From positions 930,001 through 994,000 of the forward strand of contig JAPNXP010000003.1 of assembly GCA_028753945.1 (NCBI GenBank): a DNA stretch of 64,000 nt. Reading direction: 5' to 3'. Within the stretch, counting starts at the first letter, position 1; the number at the start of each line of letters is the position of its first letter. The translations under genes were made by a program, and so were the position numbers. The stretch is from Hexactinellida sp. DTS-2022. Its lineage: Eukaryota > Porifera > Hexactinellida. Of the stretch, positions 11,179 through 23,511 are shown piece by piece. A model generated the notes under the pieces. It was given only the letters and a program-made list of their open reading frames with translations. It searched no databases and had not been told where the DNA came from.

Positions 11179-12127
11179 CCGTATTGCCTCGAATGGTAGC
11201 CGGGGCAATTATTGTTTTGTGGCATTTTCATGTCTAATAATCTTTGTGACTTTTCGAGAATATCACATGTTGACACAAATTATTTAGTATTAGTCGGTTG
11301 ATAATCGTATTGCCATTAAAATTCAATAAATATCTTACTCCGGGCAGCGGTAGTTAATGTTATTTGCCAATTAAGGTGTTAGCCCCTTGATATTTTGACA
11401 CCCGACGACCTAATGTTTTGATTGCATATTTGGATAGTACTAAGTATTCTAAGACATCCCTGAAGATATTAGAGTTCTACTATGTATATATCCCTAGTTA
11501 TGAACTAGACAATGTCAATATAGGCCTAATCCATACTAGCCAAGGAATTACATAAAAATTTTATTTTGCATTTTAGCGCGAAACATGTCAATTATAAATT
11601 ATACCTGAGTCAATACTCAATGTTTTCAATCAGACCAAAATATGCTTTTTCTTTAATCTACCCTATGTTATTGTCATTTTTGTGAATTTGGTCAAAAAAA
11701 CCCCACTTTTCTTCATTAAAAGTATACTAATTCAATTCTTTTGTATTATAATGCCAAAACGACCGCGATTGAAAACATGCACCTACATTTACTGATCATT
11801 ATAAAAAAAAGTTCGACCTTCCAAGATAAAAACTCAGTTTTTTACATCATTCTGCCCAAATTGTCTTTTTTTGAAAAAACTGTTTTTTTAAGTTTTTTTA
11901 AGAAATGGGCCATATATGGGAGTCGACGTCATATCTTTGTAAAATAATCATCTTTAGATGAAAGTTTGGGGGGAAAAAAGTAATGGGAGTCAATCAGTAT
12001 ATCTTACAGAGTATTCCTGTAAAGAAATATTTTCTCAATCAATTCCCCTGAATATCAAGGGGCTAACACCTTAAGGGGCGATTATTCAAGGGGGGCAATT
12101 ATTCGAGGGGGGGATACTATTCAAGGA
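11179..12127. mobile_element. TA-type MITE (CCGTATT ends), copy 1, split
   Basis: The left end CCGTATTGCCTCGAATGGTA after TA and the right end ATACTATTCAAGGAAATACT form imperfect inverted repeats. The copy at 31731-31987 is uninterrupted, 257 bp long, and has TA at both ends, as in Tc1/mariner and pogo elements. Here a 696-bp TTAA element (11375-12070) has landed in the middle; removing it leaves about 250 bp, the same length as the other copy. Confidence 0.75.
11375..12070. mobile_element. TTAA element with GGTGTTAGCCCC ends
   Basis: Flanked by TTAA (11371-11374, 12071-12074). The terminal inverted repeats GGTGTTAGCCCCTTGATATT are identical over 20 bp. The body (GACACCCGACGACCTA, TATGAACTAGACAATGTCAATAT, AGTCGACGTCATAT) is shared with 25666-26410 and partly with the palindrome at 4825-7970. 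No transposase. Perfect ends suggest a younger insertion than its MITE host. Confidence 0.82.
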
Positions 12128-12486
12128 AATACTATACATATATAAATCCAAATTTCTCATAAAATCGAGTGATTATTTGAAAATCTATATTAAAAAAGAA
12201 TCAAATCGATATCGCAAATTCTGTGTGGCATAATCCCATGTACTAATGTAGTAGAGTTAAACTTGCACTATAATAGAACTTGCGCCAAATAGAGTAAATT
12301 GCTAGAATTTAAAATGACTAGAATGTAGTCACTTTTAGGCTAAACTTTGACAATGAATATCTAATTAAAAATTTTCAATTTTTGAAATTCTGAGCATCTA
12401 CTTACTTCTTAGAATTACTAGTACTGTTCAAAAATGCAATAATAATTGGGGGTCATCGGGTATCGAAAATCCACGCCTCTATATCC
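12128..12486. mobile_element. Kolobok-family right-end fragment, TTAA at 12487-12490
   Basis: Same family as 9331-9817: TAAAATCGAGTGATTATTTG, TAGTAGAGTTAAACTTGCAC and AATTGGGGGTCATCGGGTAT, ending AATCCACGCCTCTATATCC just before TTAA. This terminus corresponds to AAATCTACGCCCCTATCCCC of the large element ending at 56457. Confidence 0.6.
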
Positions 12487-12494
12487 TTAATTAA

Positions 12495-13966
12495 CGCTTC
12501 GATTCCCATAGGATTAGCAGTGGAACCCTGAAACAAAGAATTTCTGTTTAATGCTATTTTATCTACTCTAACATAATAGCTATCATATAAGACTGAGTTT
12601 TTGTCTCTAGCTATCATACTTTTCTTATTTGAGTAATGTTTGTGTAATCGAAACTAAAATGCTTAAATGAGAAACCAATATTAAATTGAAAATCAAGAGA
12701 TTAGTGTACATTAAAGAAATATTTTTTGAAATGCGTTGATTTTCAGTTGATTTGAGCCTATACTAAATTAGTATATACTAGTATACATTGCATGACAGAC
12801 TTCGATTAGCGATATAAACTTTGAAACCAATAGGAATGCATTAGCAATTTCGAAATAAGTTTACTTTAAAAAATTCCAACAAGTCACTCCTAGTATAGTA
12901 TTTAAGGTTAAATTACCCCACGGGAATGAAATCTCTTGTATTAATCTGTAATTGTTAGAAATAGATCAAGGTACGATACAAAGCAATAAACAAAAAAGAA
13001 AATGTCTCAATATATTATACTTTTTATTTTTTGTCGGTTTCAATATTTGGCTAATACAAATCTCCCATAGGGCGATTTCAAAAAGTGGTGGTCGATATTA
13101 TAGTGTAATTTGGCAATGCGGCCATCAATGTTTGTTATCAGAATCAATATTGAAAGATTATAAGCGTACGGAGTTGGTAGTCGGTTTACATTTTTGAATT
13201 ATGACTCTGAAATTATTTTTCAAACATTTTATCAAATATCTCATAAAAAACATGACCTTTTTAATGATTTCTTTAGTTCAAAAGGTCGCAACTTTTTTTA
13301 TTTAGGTCAAATCAAAATTCTAAACAAGTCACCTACAGCATATAACGATGATCTATGTGATATATCGCACATAATATGTCTTTAGCTAATAATGATCTTG
13401 AGATCGACACACTTATCAGGTGGAGTCTGAAGAAATCCCCCTATGGGACTTTTGTATTACCATAAAACTGCACGCCCCATAAAATCGAATTTATTCAAAA
13501 TAATTCGATTTCGTTTTCAGTTTCGATATAGCTATAATGTCTTCTATTATATATGTGAAAATTAAACATCTTACTTCAGAACGAAATTTATGTGTTTTTT
13601 TACATGAATCTGCCGTAATTTAACCTTAAAGTATATTAATTCAAAAAAGCTAGTCTGTCACGCAAAGTGTAAGAGTGTGTACTATATATGTATAGTATAG
13701 GCTCAAATCAACTTGATATCAACGCATTTCAAAGAATAACGCTTTGAAGTTGACTAATCGCCAGATTTTCAATTAATCTTGGTTTCTCATTGAGGCATTT
13801 TGTTTAAAATTATACAAACATTGCTCAAATTAGAAAAGTATGACAGCTAGAGACAAGCTCTCGGTTACATAAGATAGCTAATATGTTGGAATAGATAAAT
13901 CATTATTATATGTATAGAGATTTTTATTCTAGGGTCAAGAAGCCATTTATGTGGGACGCGAAGAGG
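12495..13966. mobile_element. Foldback TTAA-type element with ~400-bp inverted repeats, copy 1
   Basis: The left arm (12495-12900) and right arm (13640-13966) are long, imperfect inverted repeats. Shared blocks are CTAGCTATCATAC-like, GAGAAACCAA, TTGAGCCTATACTA and the outer CTTCG-x-x-TCCCA. TTAA precedes the left end. A second, left-truncated copy lies at 56505-57030 and ends GACGCGAAGCC before TTAA. A smaller TTAA element (12906-13625) occupies the centre. No transposase is recognised. Confidence 0.65.
12906..13625. mobile_element. Nested TTAA element with GGTTAAATTAC ends
   Basis: TTAA lies on both sides (12902-12905, 13626-13629). The terminal inverted repeats are GGTTAAATTAC. Two short open frames, 12952-13197 and 13194-13385, overlap within it (residues such as LNILYFLFFVGFNIW and ISHKKHDLFNDFF); I do not recognise them, and they may be chance. 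It is inserted in the middle of the foldback element. Confidence 0.6.
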
Positions 13967-14805
13967 TGACCAGATGTCCTTCTTTTGGAAAGACTGTCCT
14001 TTCCTTCAGACTAATTGCCTTTTTTTTGTATCCTTTTTTGTCCTTCTTTATTCTTATTGTCCTTATTTGTAATTATAGACATTGTAACTTAGAAAAAACC
14101 TATAAATATGGTCAAAATATCTAAAAATACATAATTGTATCTCATAATACAAGTAGAATATCAATATTATTAAGGTTGCCTCGGTCGAAGTTTGTATTAG
14201 CGATACGAGAGAATTCTTTATATTGTCAATTTCTAAGTGTCTATCTAGCTTTAACTGACTTAAAGGAAGTCCACGCCTTCAACACTAACAGATGTAAATG
14301 CCAAATTGAAATATTTAATCACTATACTGCAAGATAATGCCATGTAATATGTGTAGATTTTGACACCATTTTTCCCAAAAACATAATTTTTTGGCACTCT
14401 CAGACTTTTATCTTAAAAAATAGTGATCCTGAGTTCTTGAAACTTCAGAGGCCCTAATTTATACTAGAACCAACAAACGCAACCTATGTAAGGTTACAAA
14501 ATAATGAATATATCATCCCCTTAGACCTTTCTAGGTGTCAAAAAATCAAGATTTTGGGCTTTTACACCTCTTATCAGTTGTCATGCCACCATGCTAAAAG
14601 TACTAATCTCACATATCCTATAATGCTTGCATTTTTAAGTGTGGTTACAATGAATAACTACTCCAATTTTGGGAGCATTCGGTGGTGTATTTCTTTAGAT
14701 AAAAGTCAGCATATATTGGTCACGTTACCATTGGGATGACGGCGGCACTTTCACAACATAATTCAATGGGAAACACAAAAATATTCACAATTTGAATTTT
14801 TTTTA
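13967..14805. other. No gene; possible hAT end near 13975
   Basis: GTGACCAGATGTCCTTCTTT at about 13976 resembles a class of hAT termini, but no partner end is present. The rest is AT-rich with no recognisable gene. The frame at 14554-14739 has no similarity that I can name. Confidence 0.35.
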
Positions 14806-15178
14806 AGTTTAAATCTAAGTTGTTTAATACGAGTATTGCGTATAATACGTATAATACGTATTATACTTGATACGCTATCCACCAGTACGTATTATACGTT
14901 AAATCTATGATCAACCAGGGATATCTTTGAAGTAAATTCAAGAATATTTCTAATTCTTGTTGTAAAAACAACATCTGCAAATAATAATATTTGTACTATA
15001 CAAACTATACTACGAGTCGATTAACAATAAAAGAATAACGATTATACCAAAAGTTATTCAAATCAAATTCCATGAGCTCGATATTATAAGTAAGGTATAC
15101 GTATAATACGTATTACATCATACGTATTATACGTAATACGTAGACAATAAAAGACGTATTAAACAACTTAGGTTTAAA
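14806..15178. mobile_element. MITE with TACG/ATACGTATTATACG core
   Basis: Ends TTTAAATCTAAGTTGTTTAA and TTAAACAACTTAGGTTTAAA are inverted repeats of about 25 bp. Subterminal regions are packed with ATACGTATTATACG palindromes. A diverged partial copy at about 40680-40845 shares TTATACGCTAAATC and ATCAACCAGGGAT. Non-coding. Confidence 0.65.
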
Positions 15179-15198
15179 TAATTTGACTAATGTATTAA

Positions 15199-16292
15199 GG
15201 TTCAGGTATACTCTAGAGCACCTCTACAAAATATATTTACCCGAATTAATTAATTTTTTACAGCGGATTGAATTCATCTTCTAGATGGCAAAAATGCAAT
15301 AATATTCGATCTAGGTAACTCAGTGAAATTTATTTTTAACTAAAAAATCTTATTTTGCGGAAGGGATAAGTTTTTCCTGTTAATGATTAACAGTAGATTG
15401 TTGTTGCATTGCATGGAGAAACTTCTAAACTATCATATGAGTGCAAGAAGTATTTAATACTTATGAGTCAAATTTTTCATCAATAAATGTGGACATCACT
15501 TTTTTAATCATCAATAAATTAAATAAAAATAAAAAGAATAGTTACAAATGAAATCGCTGCACTGATATGATAGAACAGATTGGGAGCTGTCCAAAACCGT
15601 TGAGATTTTGTTTCTAGGTGGTATGTGAGTCATAATATGACTTCCGCTAAGGCAATAATTGTGTTTGGAGATAGCGGGGTTTGAAAAAAAGTGTCCACTA
15701 TGGCAGTGGCTTAGGTGGAGGAAAATAAAAAGTCTGTATCATTGAAGGTTTTCAATATTTTTCCATTAGATTTGTAATTAAGATGCGATATATGCTGTTC
15801 TATCCAAATATATGATGAAACCTATATGTGGCTATGTCCCGAAATTATCAAGTTTCTAGGGTATACTGCAACCGGCAACCGGCAACCAACACCAGTACCC
15901 CTGTATTTTTCAAAGCTCGAGGTGAGTCAAACCGGAGAAATAATTCGAATTTTTCTTGGAAATTTCGTGAGAGTCCATATGGGTATCCACCAGTGATGTT
16001 TTGGGGGGGGGCTCGGGGGAGCGCCCCCCCTCTTATTTCGCTAGGGGGGGGGGGCGCTTATATCCCAGGTCGGGCGCTCCTTCCTATTAGTTATCTATAG
16101 ATTCATTATTGGGGGCCGTTTTCACGTAAGTTTTCTATCATAATGCTAAATTTTAAAGGGAGCGCCCCCCCACTTCTTTTTTTTGAAAAACACCACTGGT
16201 ATCCACACAATCCGAAAAATGCAATAAAAACGAGATTTTCCATAGTTTGGAATTTTATCGAAATTTTGGATTTTGTAGAGTATACCTGAAAC
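15199..16292. mobile_element. 870-bp TTAA element family, copy 2 (filled site)
   Basis: TTAA at 15195-15198 and 16293-16296. Ends GGTTCAGGTATACTCT and AGTATACCTGAAAC are inverted repeats with one change. It is co-linear with 3355-4224 except for the 208-bp hAT MITE at 15991-16198, so the pair forms a natural empty-site and filled-site comparison. Confidence 0.78.
15991..16198. mobile_element. 208-bp hAT MITE with GC-rich hairpin ends
   Basis: The ends are CAGTGATGTTTT and the reverse complement of CAGTGGTGTTTTTC, flanked by the 8-bp duplication GTATCCAC (15983-15990, 16199-16206). Internal G- and C-tracts (GGAGCGCCCCCC) pair with each other. The empty site at about 4135 in copy 1 has a single GTGTCCAC. 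Confidence 0.88.
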
Positions 16293-16296
16293 TTAA

Positions 16297-17039
16297 GCAG
16301 TAAACATATAATTAGCTTCAATTAATCGAATTACATGCAAAAGTTTCTGTCATATTAATGGAGTCCGCTTTCTTTTGGGACATATTCATCCGCGAATAAA
16401 TCATGGCTCACGTAGTGATTAATGTTCTAATATGTATAACATGTCTAAACTAGTTGGGATACAGTATGAATATAATAATATATTTGACAATTGAGTTGAA
16501 TTATATAATATAGTCAATTATTGTGTTGATGATGCATTAAGAATCGTAAAAAAATGCAGATCTGAATTTCTAGCCCATTATTAACTGATTTTTGGCAATA
16601 TATGGTAACCACTGAAATATTTGTGCTTATTAGTGCTAGTTTATATATATAAAGTATTTAAGTGCACGATATAGTACATCTAAAACCTAGGAATGTCAAT
16701 TGCGAAGTTAAAAATGCTGAATAATCAATAATGACGTCACCAAATATACGTTTTGAAGGCTTTGCAGCATATCTTTTCCAAGAATTTCACTTCTCACATA
16801 ATTTTATGATATTTTAGCTTCATTCACAGTATAAACTCGCATTTCAATTTTATAACTAAAAACCTTGAATTTCACCCGATGCATCCTTAACATATAAGTA
16901 ATCCTTTGTTTCTAAAAAAGTACAAATACGACTATCTTTTTAGTCATCAGATCTCAAAATTTGAAAATTTTGCGACAGAAAGGGGTAGTTACGTCAATTT
17001 CAAAAATTTCTAAATCTGTTTTTCATGAACCATGGATCA
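16297..17039. other. No gene seen
   Basis: AT-rich sequence with short simple motifs such as TATATAATATAGTCAATTATTG. No frame or repeat partner was recognised. Confidence 0.4.
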
Positions 17040-17380
17040 CGAAGTTATACATATATTTGAGTTATATCTATCACAACTCTATATTAGTCTACCCAACTAT
17101 CCTAAAAAGATAATATTAGTCAAATATATTCTTATGTGTTTCCCACGGTGAAATTTTCACATTTCCTATCTTCATAACTAAGAGGGTGGCAAGTGGAACA
17201 GTTCACCTTTATGGTACAATTTATTTTAATTTTTTGATTGAAATGGATAGAAACTACAAAAACCATGACTAAATCCGAATTTTCACGAAATTTGAATTAT
17301 TATGTCGACCTGTTATCCTCCTGTTACAACGTGTAACATTTAGGCAGTCTACAGTTAAAGATCAATTATACATTGGTACT
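17040..17380 (+). repeat. Repeat shared (inverted) with 52790-53105
   Basis: Blocks ACAACTCTATATTAGTCTAC, GTGGCAAGTGGAACAGTTCA-like and CTAAATCCGAATTTTC occur in reverse complement in the large Kolobok-like element next to its transposase. This is a fragment of that family without the coding part. Confidence 0.6.
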
Positions 17381-17404
17381 TTGCACAACTTTATAGATGA
17401 TATC

Positions 17405-17511
17405 TCCACGATTTTGTTCATAAGATAACAATAAAATATATCCGGACGAGGGGGGGGGGTGGAATTTGGGACGGTCGGGGATGATGAACAAGTTATTTAT
17501 TTTATATGGCC
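17405..17511. mobile_element. PIF/Harbinger-like MITE, copy C, right end only
   Basis: Contains TATATCCGGACGAG, GGGACGGTCGGGGATGATGA and ACAAGTTATTTATTTTAT, and ends GGCC before TAA, like 62421-62755. The left half is missing. Confidence 0.6.
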
Positions 17512-17741
17512 TAACATTAGTATATCTCAGTCATTCACTCACTAATTCAATTTGCTAGGTCTTGTCTATCAACTTTTATTCCATTTCCCTTACATTTTTT
17601 TACAACAAATTGACAGTATTCAATACACAAAAAAGCTATACATTTTTATGAGCAAAATCAGTACTTTTTTTCAGTATCACCCGTTTTAAACTCTCCTTAC
17701 TTTTATGTTATGTACAAGTAATACAAATTCTACACACCGGT

Positions 17742-20700
17742 TCGTGCCGTGACCATTTTCAGTGGGGGGTGTAAATTCTTGTTTTTACCGGCCAACATTC
17801 ATTCTTCCTATCGTGGAGGTAGATAGATAAAATATTTCACAATTTCACTGACCCTGCAGTGCTGCAACTTCTAGCGTTACTAACGTTGACTGCATCGACG
17901 ACACTAATAAATTATAATTATACATGTGTAAATATAAATGTGTAATCTACTTAATTACACAAAAGAAAATTATTAAGACTAATATGATCTAAAATGAATC
18001 TATCTTCTAAATTTTGATTTTCCTTGTCTTGAAAATGACCATGAGTCTGCCAGTTTATCTAAGTCAAGGTTGTCCAAAATGTCATTCGCAGTGGATAAAA
18101 TCATTTGGTCGTCAATACGATTTTCTTTCATCGTTGATCTAAGATAGTTTTTTACCAGCCTTAATTTGCTGAATGAACGCTCATTACTTGGGACAGATAT
18201 TGGAATCGTAAGCGCTAATTGATAAGCTTTAGTGAGGATATGGTAAAAACGTTGATACCCGAAGAGAAACTTTGCTGCTTCCCGTAAATTATTTCCATCA
18301 CTATTCTCAATAACATTTCCCATCATTTCAATGTCTGCCAACAATTCATCTGGATTTTTCAAGTCATCAGGGAATGTTGCGCACAACTTTTCTACCTATT
18401 GCATCGCAATATTTTCTTGGAGCAATATGGTCACGAGAAGGACAATGTTTGACAGATATTCGTTAATTTCTTCGATCTGAAGCTAGACGGTCAACTACTC
18501 TAAGCATCTCCTGTCTGTAGTGTTGGATAAATTTCGGTGCTGGTGCACATGAATTCCCCTTGTTCTCGTCAAAGCGTTTGGGTCTTTTTCGACTACGATG
18601 CTTTTTCAAAAACTCGTATTCAACGTCAATTCCAACTGACTTGCATTTGTCTGCAGCTGCTGAGATAATGCCATCTAGGCCAACATTATCATCACGTATA
18701 CGAAGCATAGCATCTCTTGTCTGGCGCATCACATCTAGGCTTGCAAGGATATCTTGATCAATTTCTTGGACCTCAAGAACGACAATCTTTGTTTTATACT
18801 ACATGATGCTCTTCATGAATAATAGGCTTAAATAAAACTCAAACGACTTTATCTTATCTAACAGATTCACGGCAGTCCTTCGAGCATCACGATCACCGCA
18901 CTCAAAAATATTTATGTCATCGAGGGTGTCAGTTACGATTTCATAGCTGGTCCACACTGCTCTAATAGACTCTGCTCCACCAATCGACAGTGTTTTAGAA
19001 AGATTTTTCATTATTAACCCTTCTTGCAAAGATTCAATATTTTTCTTCAAATGTCCAAATCGACTTGTGCTCTTCGTAAAAAGTTAAATAAATCTTGTAA
19101 TGTAGAAAAGAACTCGTCTATCATGAAGGAAACTTTGCACAAATGCTCAACGCATTGATTTGTTTCATGGCCCAGACACGTTATGTAGGGAATTGTCCGC
19201 CCAATCCGCTCACTTAACTTAGCCTGTGCTCCGTTGTATGCGCCAGACATACAAGCAATTGTGTCATAGCACTGGAATCGTACGCTTTTGAGAGGAAGCT
19301 GTAACTCTTCCAACTTCTTAATCACTTTTTGAGCAAAACTATCTCCAGTTTTGTCGTAAATCTCTGATATCATGAGAAGTCGCTCTTCAATTTGAAACTG
19401 CTTATCAACGTGACCAACATCTGGCGTTGTATCGGCCAATACTGCGTAGACGCCAGACGAACGAACTTGTTTTAATAATATTTGTCGAATTTCACTTCCT
19501 ACGATACTAATAAACTCATTCTGTGATTTGGCACTTACATGGTATGGACGGGTACGGGGAGTAGCAATCCAATTTTTCATGAATGGAATCCAACGAGAGA
19601 GGAGATTGACTAGTTGTCTGAAGTTTCCATTGATATCATATCACTACCGCGAAACGCAAGAGCCTGTCTTAATAAATACCAACAACAGTCTAATAGCACG
19701 TTTATCACTTTTCTGTTTTGTAGACGTTCTTGTTCCCCTTGCGCAAGCATTTTCTTTCTTGCAATACCTTCGCCACATCTACATGAGTGCTTTCCAGGCT
19801 AAAACTTAGCAATCTTTCGTCTGCTAAACCATGAGATGAGCTGCTAAAGTGCCCAAATAGTTTACCCTTTTTGTTTTTACCACGGCTTCTCATCTTATCC
19901 CAACGATTCACTCCATAACGTGACCAGCTTGTTTCTGCATTTACGGATCCTGGGTTGTTAGCAAACAAACTGCAGGAAAAACAGAACGCTCTATCCAGTG
20001 AGGGGCTGTATTCTAAATAAGGTAACGTCTCGTACCATTTCGAGCTGAATGAATTCTGTTTGGATTTGGAAATCGCTTTATTCATGGGAAACCCTCAAGA
20101 AGTGGGTGATACGGTCCCTTGAATATCAGAAAATGTTTCTGTTGCTCAGTTAGTTGGATTCCTCTACGTTCAGCTGGCTCATTGCTGATAACACAAGTTT
20201 CAGTTCCAGGGGTTATCGAGGGGGTAAGATTTACTTTCTCTAGTTGAACTGAAGAGAAAATATATCTTCACAGTAACCTTCACCTTCAAATGATTCGTGG
20301 AGTGCATTTCCCTCTTCTAATAGCTCAATGATTTCTCCCACCAAGCCAGATATTTCATAGTCTACTTTGCTAGCAGACGAAGTAGGAGGTCGTTCAATCT
20401 GTATCATTATAAGAAATAAAATATACCATCAATCCTAGCATCAATCATGGATGTCTCATCAATACTGAAAAATAAATAGTGACTTACCGTTGGACAGCCT
20501 CCACTCTCGGTCTCACTGAAACTTTCATCATCACATGAGCTTCCGCAGTCTGAAGAACTACTAGTTTCCTCGTAGACTGGCGAAGTTTCCATGACTATTG
20601 TGTTTTCGATATCGTTAATGACAATCTTTATTCTTTTCTGTCTGTCATCTGAACATATAGTGGTGAAGTCTTCATCACAAGGTGATGTGGTTTGGAGACA

Positions 20701-21087
20701 TTCAGTGCCTACTTCGGTTTGGATGAGTTTGAAGACTTGCCAGTCGCAGCTTCGAAAGGATTCTTTGAAGAACCAACTAGGGAATAAGGAATTTTCTTGC
20801 CTTTATTCAGCAACAGTTGGTGAAACTTCAAATTGTGCTTGGTCTTGTAATCGAAATCCATCTCTACGTTACATTCTAGGCATCGAATCTTGAATCGGTT
20901 TTGCGCTCTTTTGGAGGCATTTTGACCGAGACTATCACTCGATCAGTCTAATAATTGTATTGAAAGAATAATCTGAAAAATTGATTCTAATCGATCCGTT
21001 TTACCGACGACACAGGAATTACCGACCAAATATGAAAAAGTGGGCGGGTGTCACACCCCCCACACCCCCCCCGCACGGTACGGCCCT
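17742..21087 (-). mobile_element. Decayed ZMYM1-like hAT element
   Basis: The gene fragments at 18000-20592 lie between GTGCCGTGACC with G-rich sequence on the left (about 17744) and its weak inverted partner CCCGCACGGTACGGCCC on the right (about 21070-21086). That pairing resembles hAT ends of the GGGCCGT class. No clear 8-bp duplication is visible, so the limits are approximate. Confidence 0.45.
18000..20592 (-). pseudogene. hAT transposase, ZMYM1-like, with one intron, many lesions
   Basis: Read right to left. The first exon (20592-20488) starts METSPVYEETSSSSDCGSSC, an acidic Ser-rich head. A GT-AG intron of 89 bp (20487-20399) follows, and exon 2 opens IERPPTSSASKVDYEISGL. Next come the TTF-type finger region (GPYHPLLEGFP, WYETLPYLEYS, AFCFSCSLF), the DUF4371-like core (YAVLADTTPDVGHVDKQF, CYDTIACMSGAYNGAQAKLS, CLGHETNQCV) and the hAT dimerisation block (SVPSNERSFSKLRLVKNYLR). 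Frame changes occur near 20250, near 20090, near 19600-19700, near 19050 and near 18790, with stops near 18400-18460. The enzyme is clearly inactive. Related genes lie at 33154 and 36435, but they are not close copies. Confidence 0.8.
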
Positions 21088-21130
21088 AACTACACATATT
21101 ACCACAACTATTATAACTAGTACAACTGTA

Positions 21131-21156
21131 CTACAACTACAACTACAACTACTACA

Positions 21157-21194
<38 letters not shown>

Positions 21195-21213
21195 AACTAC
21201 TACAACTACTACA

Positions 21214-21268
<55 letters not shown>
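21131..21268. repeat. ACT/ACA trinucleotide microsatellite
   Basis: A nearly uninterrupted run of ACT with a few ACA units. Poly-Ser, poly-Leu and poly-Val open frames here are artefacts of the repeat. Confidence 0.95.
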
Positions 21269-23511
21269 ACACAATTATCCATATTTTATGTCGATAAGAA
21301 TCTTCAAATTTTAAATACTTTATTTTATATTTATTTATTTTCACTTATTCATTCGTACATTTGTTTGCCTCGATTTTTCCCATTCATTCTGAAACATTTC
21401 CTTTGATCTGGATACAATTTTTTCTACTGGTTGCGTCAAGCATCACACTCATCAAATCATTATCACGCTTAGATTTTATGGCGACTCCGGTTTCGAGCCG
21501 TTCATCCGAGTCGGATTCGTCGTCTGATTCCGACGACTCAAAGACCCTATCGCCGTCCTCCACGATATCTCTATCCCTATCCCTATCCCAACCCTTCACC
21601 CTCACGCCACCACGACACCAGCTCAACCTCACATACGATCTGATGGATATCACTGAGGAACGCTTACTAAACTTAACAATTTGTGATGCGAGCACACTAT
21701 CGTTAATGCCAACCCAGGAGTCTCTATTTTCAGATTCTACACCTCATGCAATGTCTGAGGAAGACACTCCCAGCCTGACTCTTCCTCCTATTGTAACTCC
21801 TGCTACTCCTCAGCCTCCTCCTGCTATTCCTCGTTCGACTCTAGCTACTCCTGCTACTCCTCCCCCTTCCTTAAAGCTTCAGAACCCCATACTTATTTTG
21901 CCCTTGCTACGATGGCCTCCTCAACCCCTTTAAAATCCCGGCCCCACAGAAAACCTCTAGATCGACTAGAACCACCAGACCACCAGCATTACATAGTGCA
22001 GGAGCCGTGCCTGGACCGGATGGCACCCCATTAATCCCCAGTATAAGCCCCACACGCAGCCCACCCGCGTACGCCTGTATACAATGTCTCTCCACACTGA
22101 CACTCCTCTCGGCCACCGAACATAACTATCTTCGGCCAATAAATATTAGGCTTAGCTTTCAATCCACCCTCTCCTATAAAAAAGCTTTACCCCAGACTCT
22201 CCGGGAGACATTTACCCAGTTGGCCACACGATTCAATGCCCATAGCAGCCTGCATGAACACCAACCTGGGACAGCCTATCCCGGGCACCCGCTTCCACTT
22301 TTCGGACCTCTAACGAGTCACCTACATAGTATGTCAATAGCTGTCGAGGAGGCCTGCTTCAGGCATCACGTTTGCTACAGCTGTGGCCGAAGCAAACACG
22401 ATGCCTCTCCTGCTACAACTACTACTCCTCCTCCTCTTCCTCCTCCTCCGAACTGCTCTCCCTTCCCAGCCGCTACCCACTGCCTCTGGTGCACCCTTGT
22501 CTGTGCACCACTTGCCCGAACCAGCCGCACTGCAAACAAGCCTCCTTGTGGGGCCAGCAGCATCAGCCGTCCTCAGCTCACACATATACAGTTACCTACT
22601 GGGCACGGCTGCACCACCCTCATCCCATTCATCCCTCCTGCCCAGCCTCAGCATACCCATCCTCCTCCAAAGCATCTCCTCTCTTTTATAGCCTGCGACA
22701 CTCGTGGATAAATTCGATTTCACCATTTCTCGGTCTAAGTCTATCCCTCTGCCAGGACACTTTTGAAGCACACCGCTGCGACCTGTGCACACAAGCGGAC
22801 ACCCCGACTGCACGCTCGGAATTGCATTGGAATTTGAGGCACCGCAACGACTATCTGCTCAAGTGGTCCTCAACGCACACCCAAGCAGATCCGATGTCCC
22901 GATAAATTACACAACCCGATTTAATACCCTTCACGTGGTATAACGAGTTACCACCCGTCTACCTAATATGTTTGCCACCAAATCGTCGCCCACCACCACC
23001 ACCACCTATGCTTCCACCAGGTGCTCCTCGTCCTCCTCTTTTTCGTTCCCGTCGCATTATTAACTCTACCCCATGGCTCTTGGATACGGCGCGGATCCTA
23101 CAAACACTGATTTCATTCGGGCAATCATTTCGTGTTGACCCCGCACACCCCTCCAAGACGCCCTTTCTGACAGACTGGCATCATATTTTAAACCTGTGAA
23201 ATATAGATACTCTGCCCACCCAACATATACCTCTGCCCGCAAACCAGGCAGCCATCCAGGGTGAGCATACTCGGCTACTAACTGAACTACGCCTACGGGG
23301 GCAACTTAATATACCTCTTCGCCGATAAGGGTCCCGGCGCCTGTCTTCTCCCCTCTCACCTCCTGACCACGATCTACGAGCACTATCTATATAGAATTTC
23401 CGCTCTACCCGCCTCTCCAAAGCAGTACTTGGTGGGACATTTAAATACCTTAAAACATGCCCTGATGCGACAGTCCTCGTCGCTAATCATTGGACCTTGC
23501 TGCGATGATAG

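Noticed and set aside
14821-15150. ATACGTATTATACG palindromes as operator sites
   Set aside because: They lie within a MITE with clear inverted ends and recur in its second copy; no regulated gene is near.
21019-21406. Poly-Ser, poly-Leu and poly-Val open frames
   Set aside because: All are readings of the ACT/ACA microsatellite in different frames.
22372-22905. Classical C2H2 zinc-finger host gene
   Set aside because: The Cys/His spacings are irregular, and the stretch is part of the GC-richer retroelement fossil.
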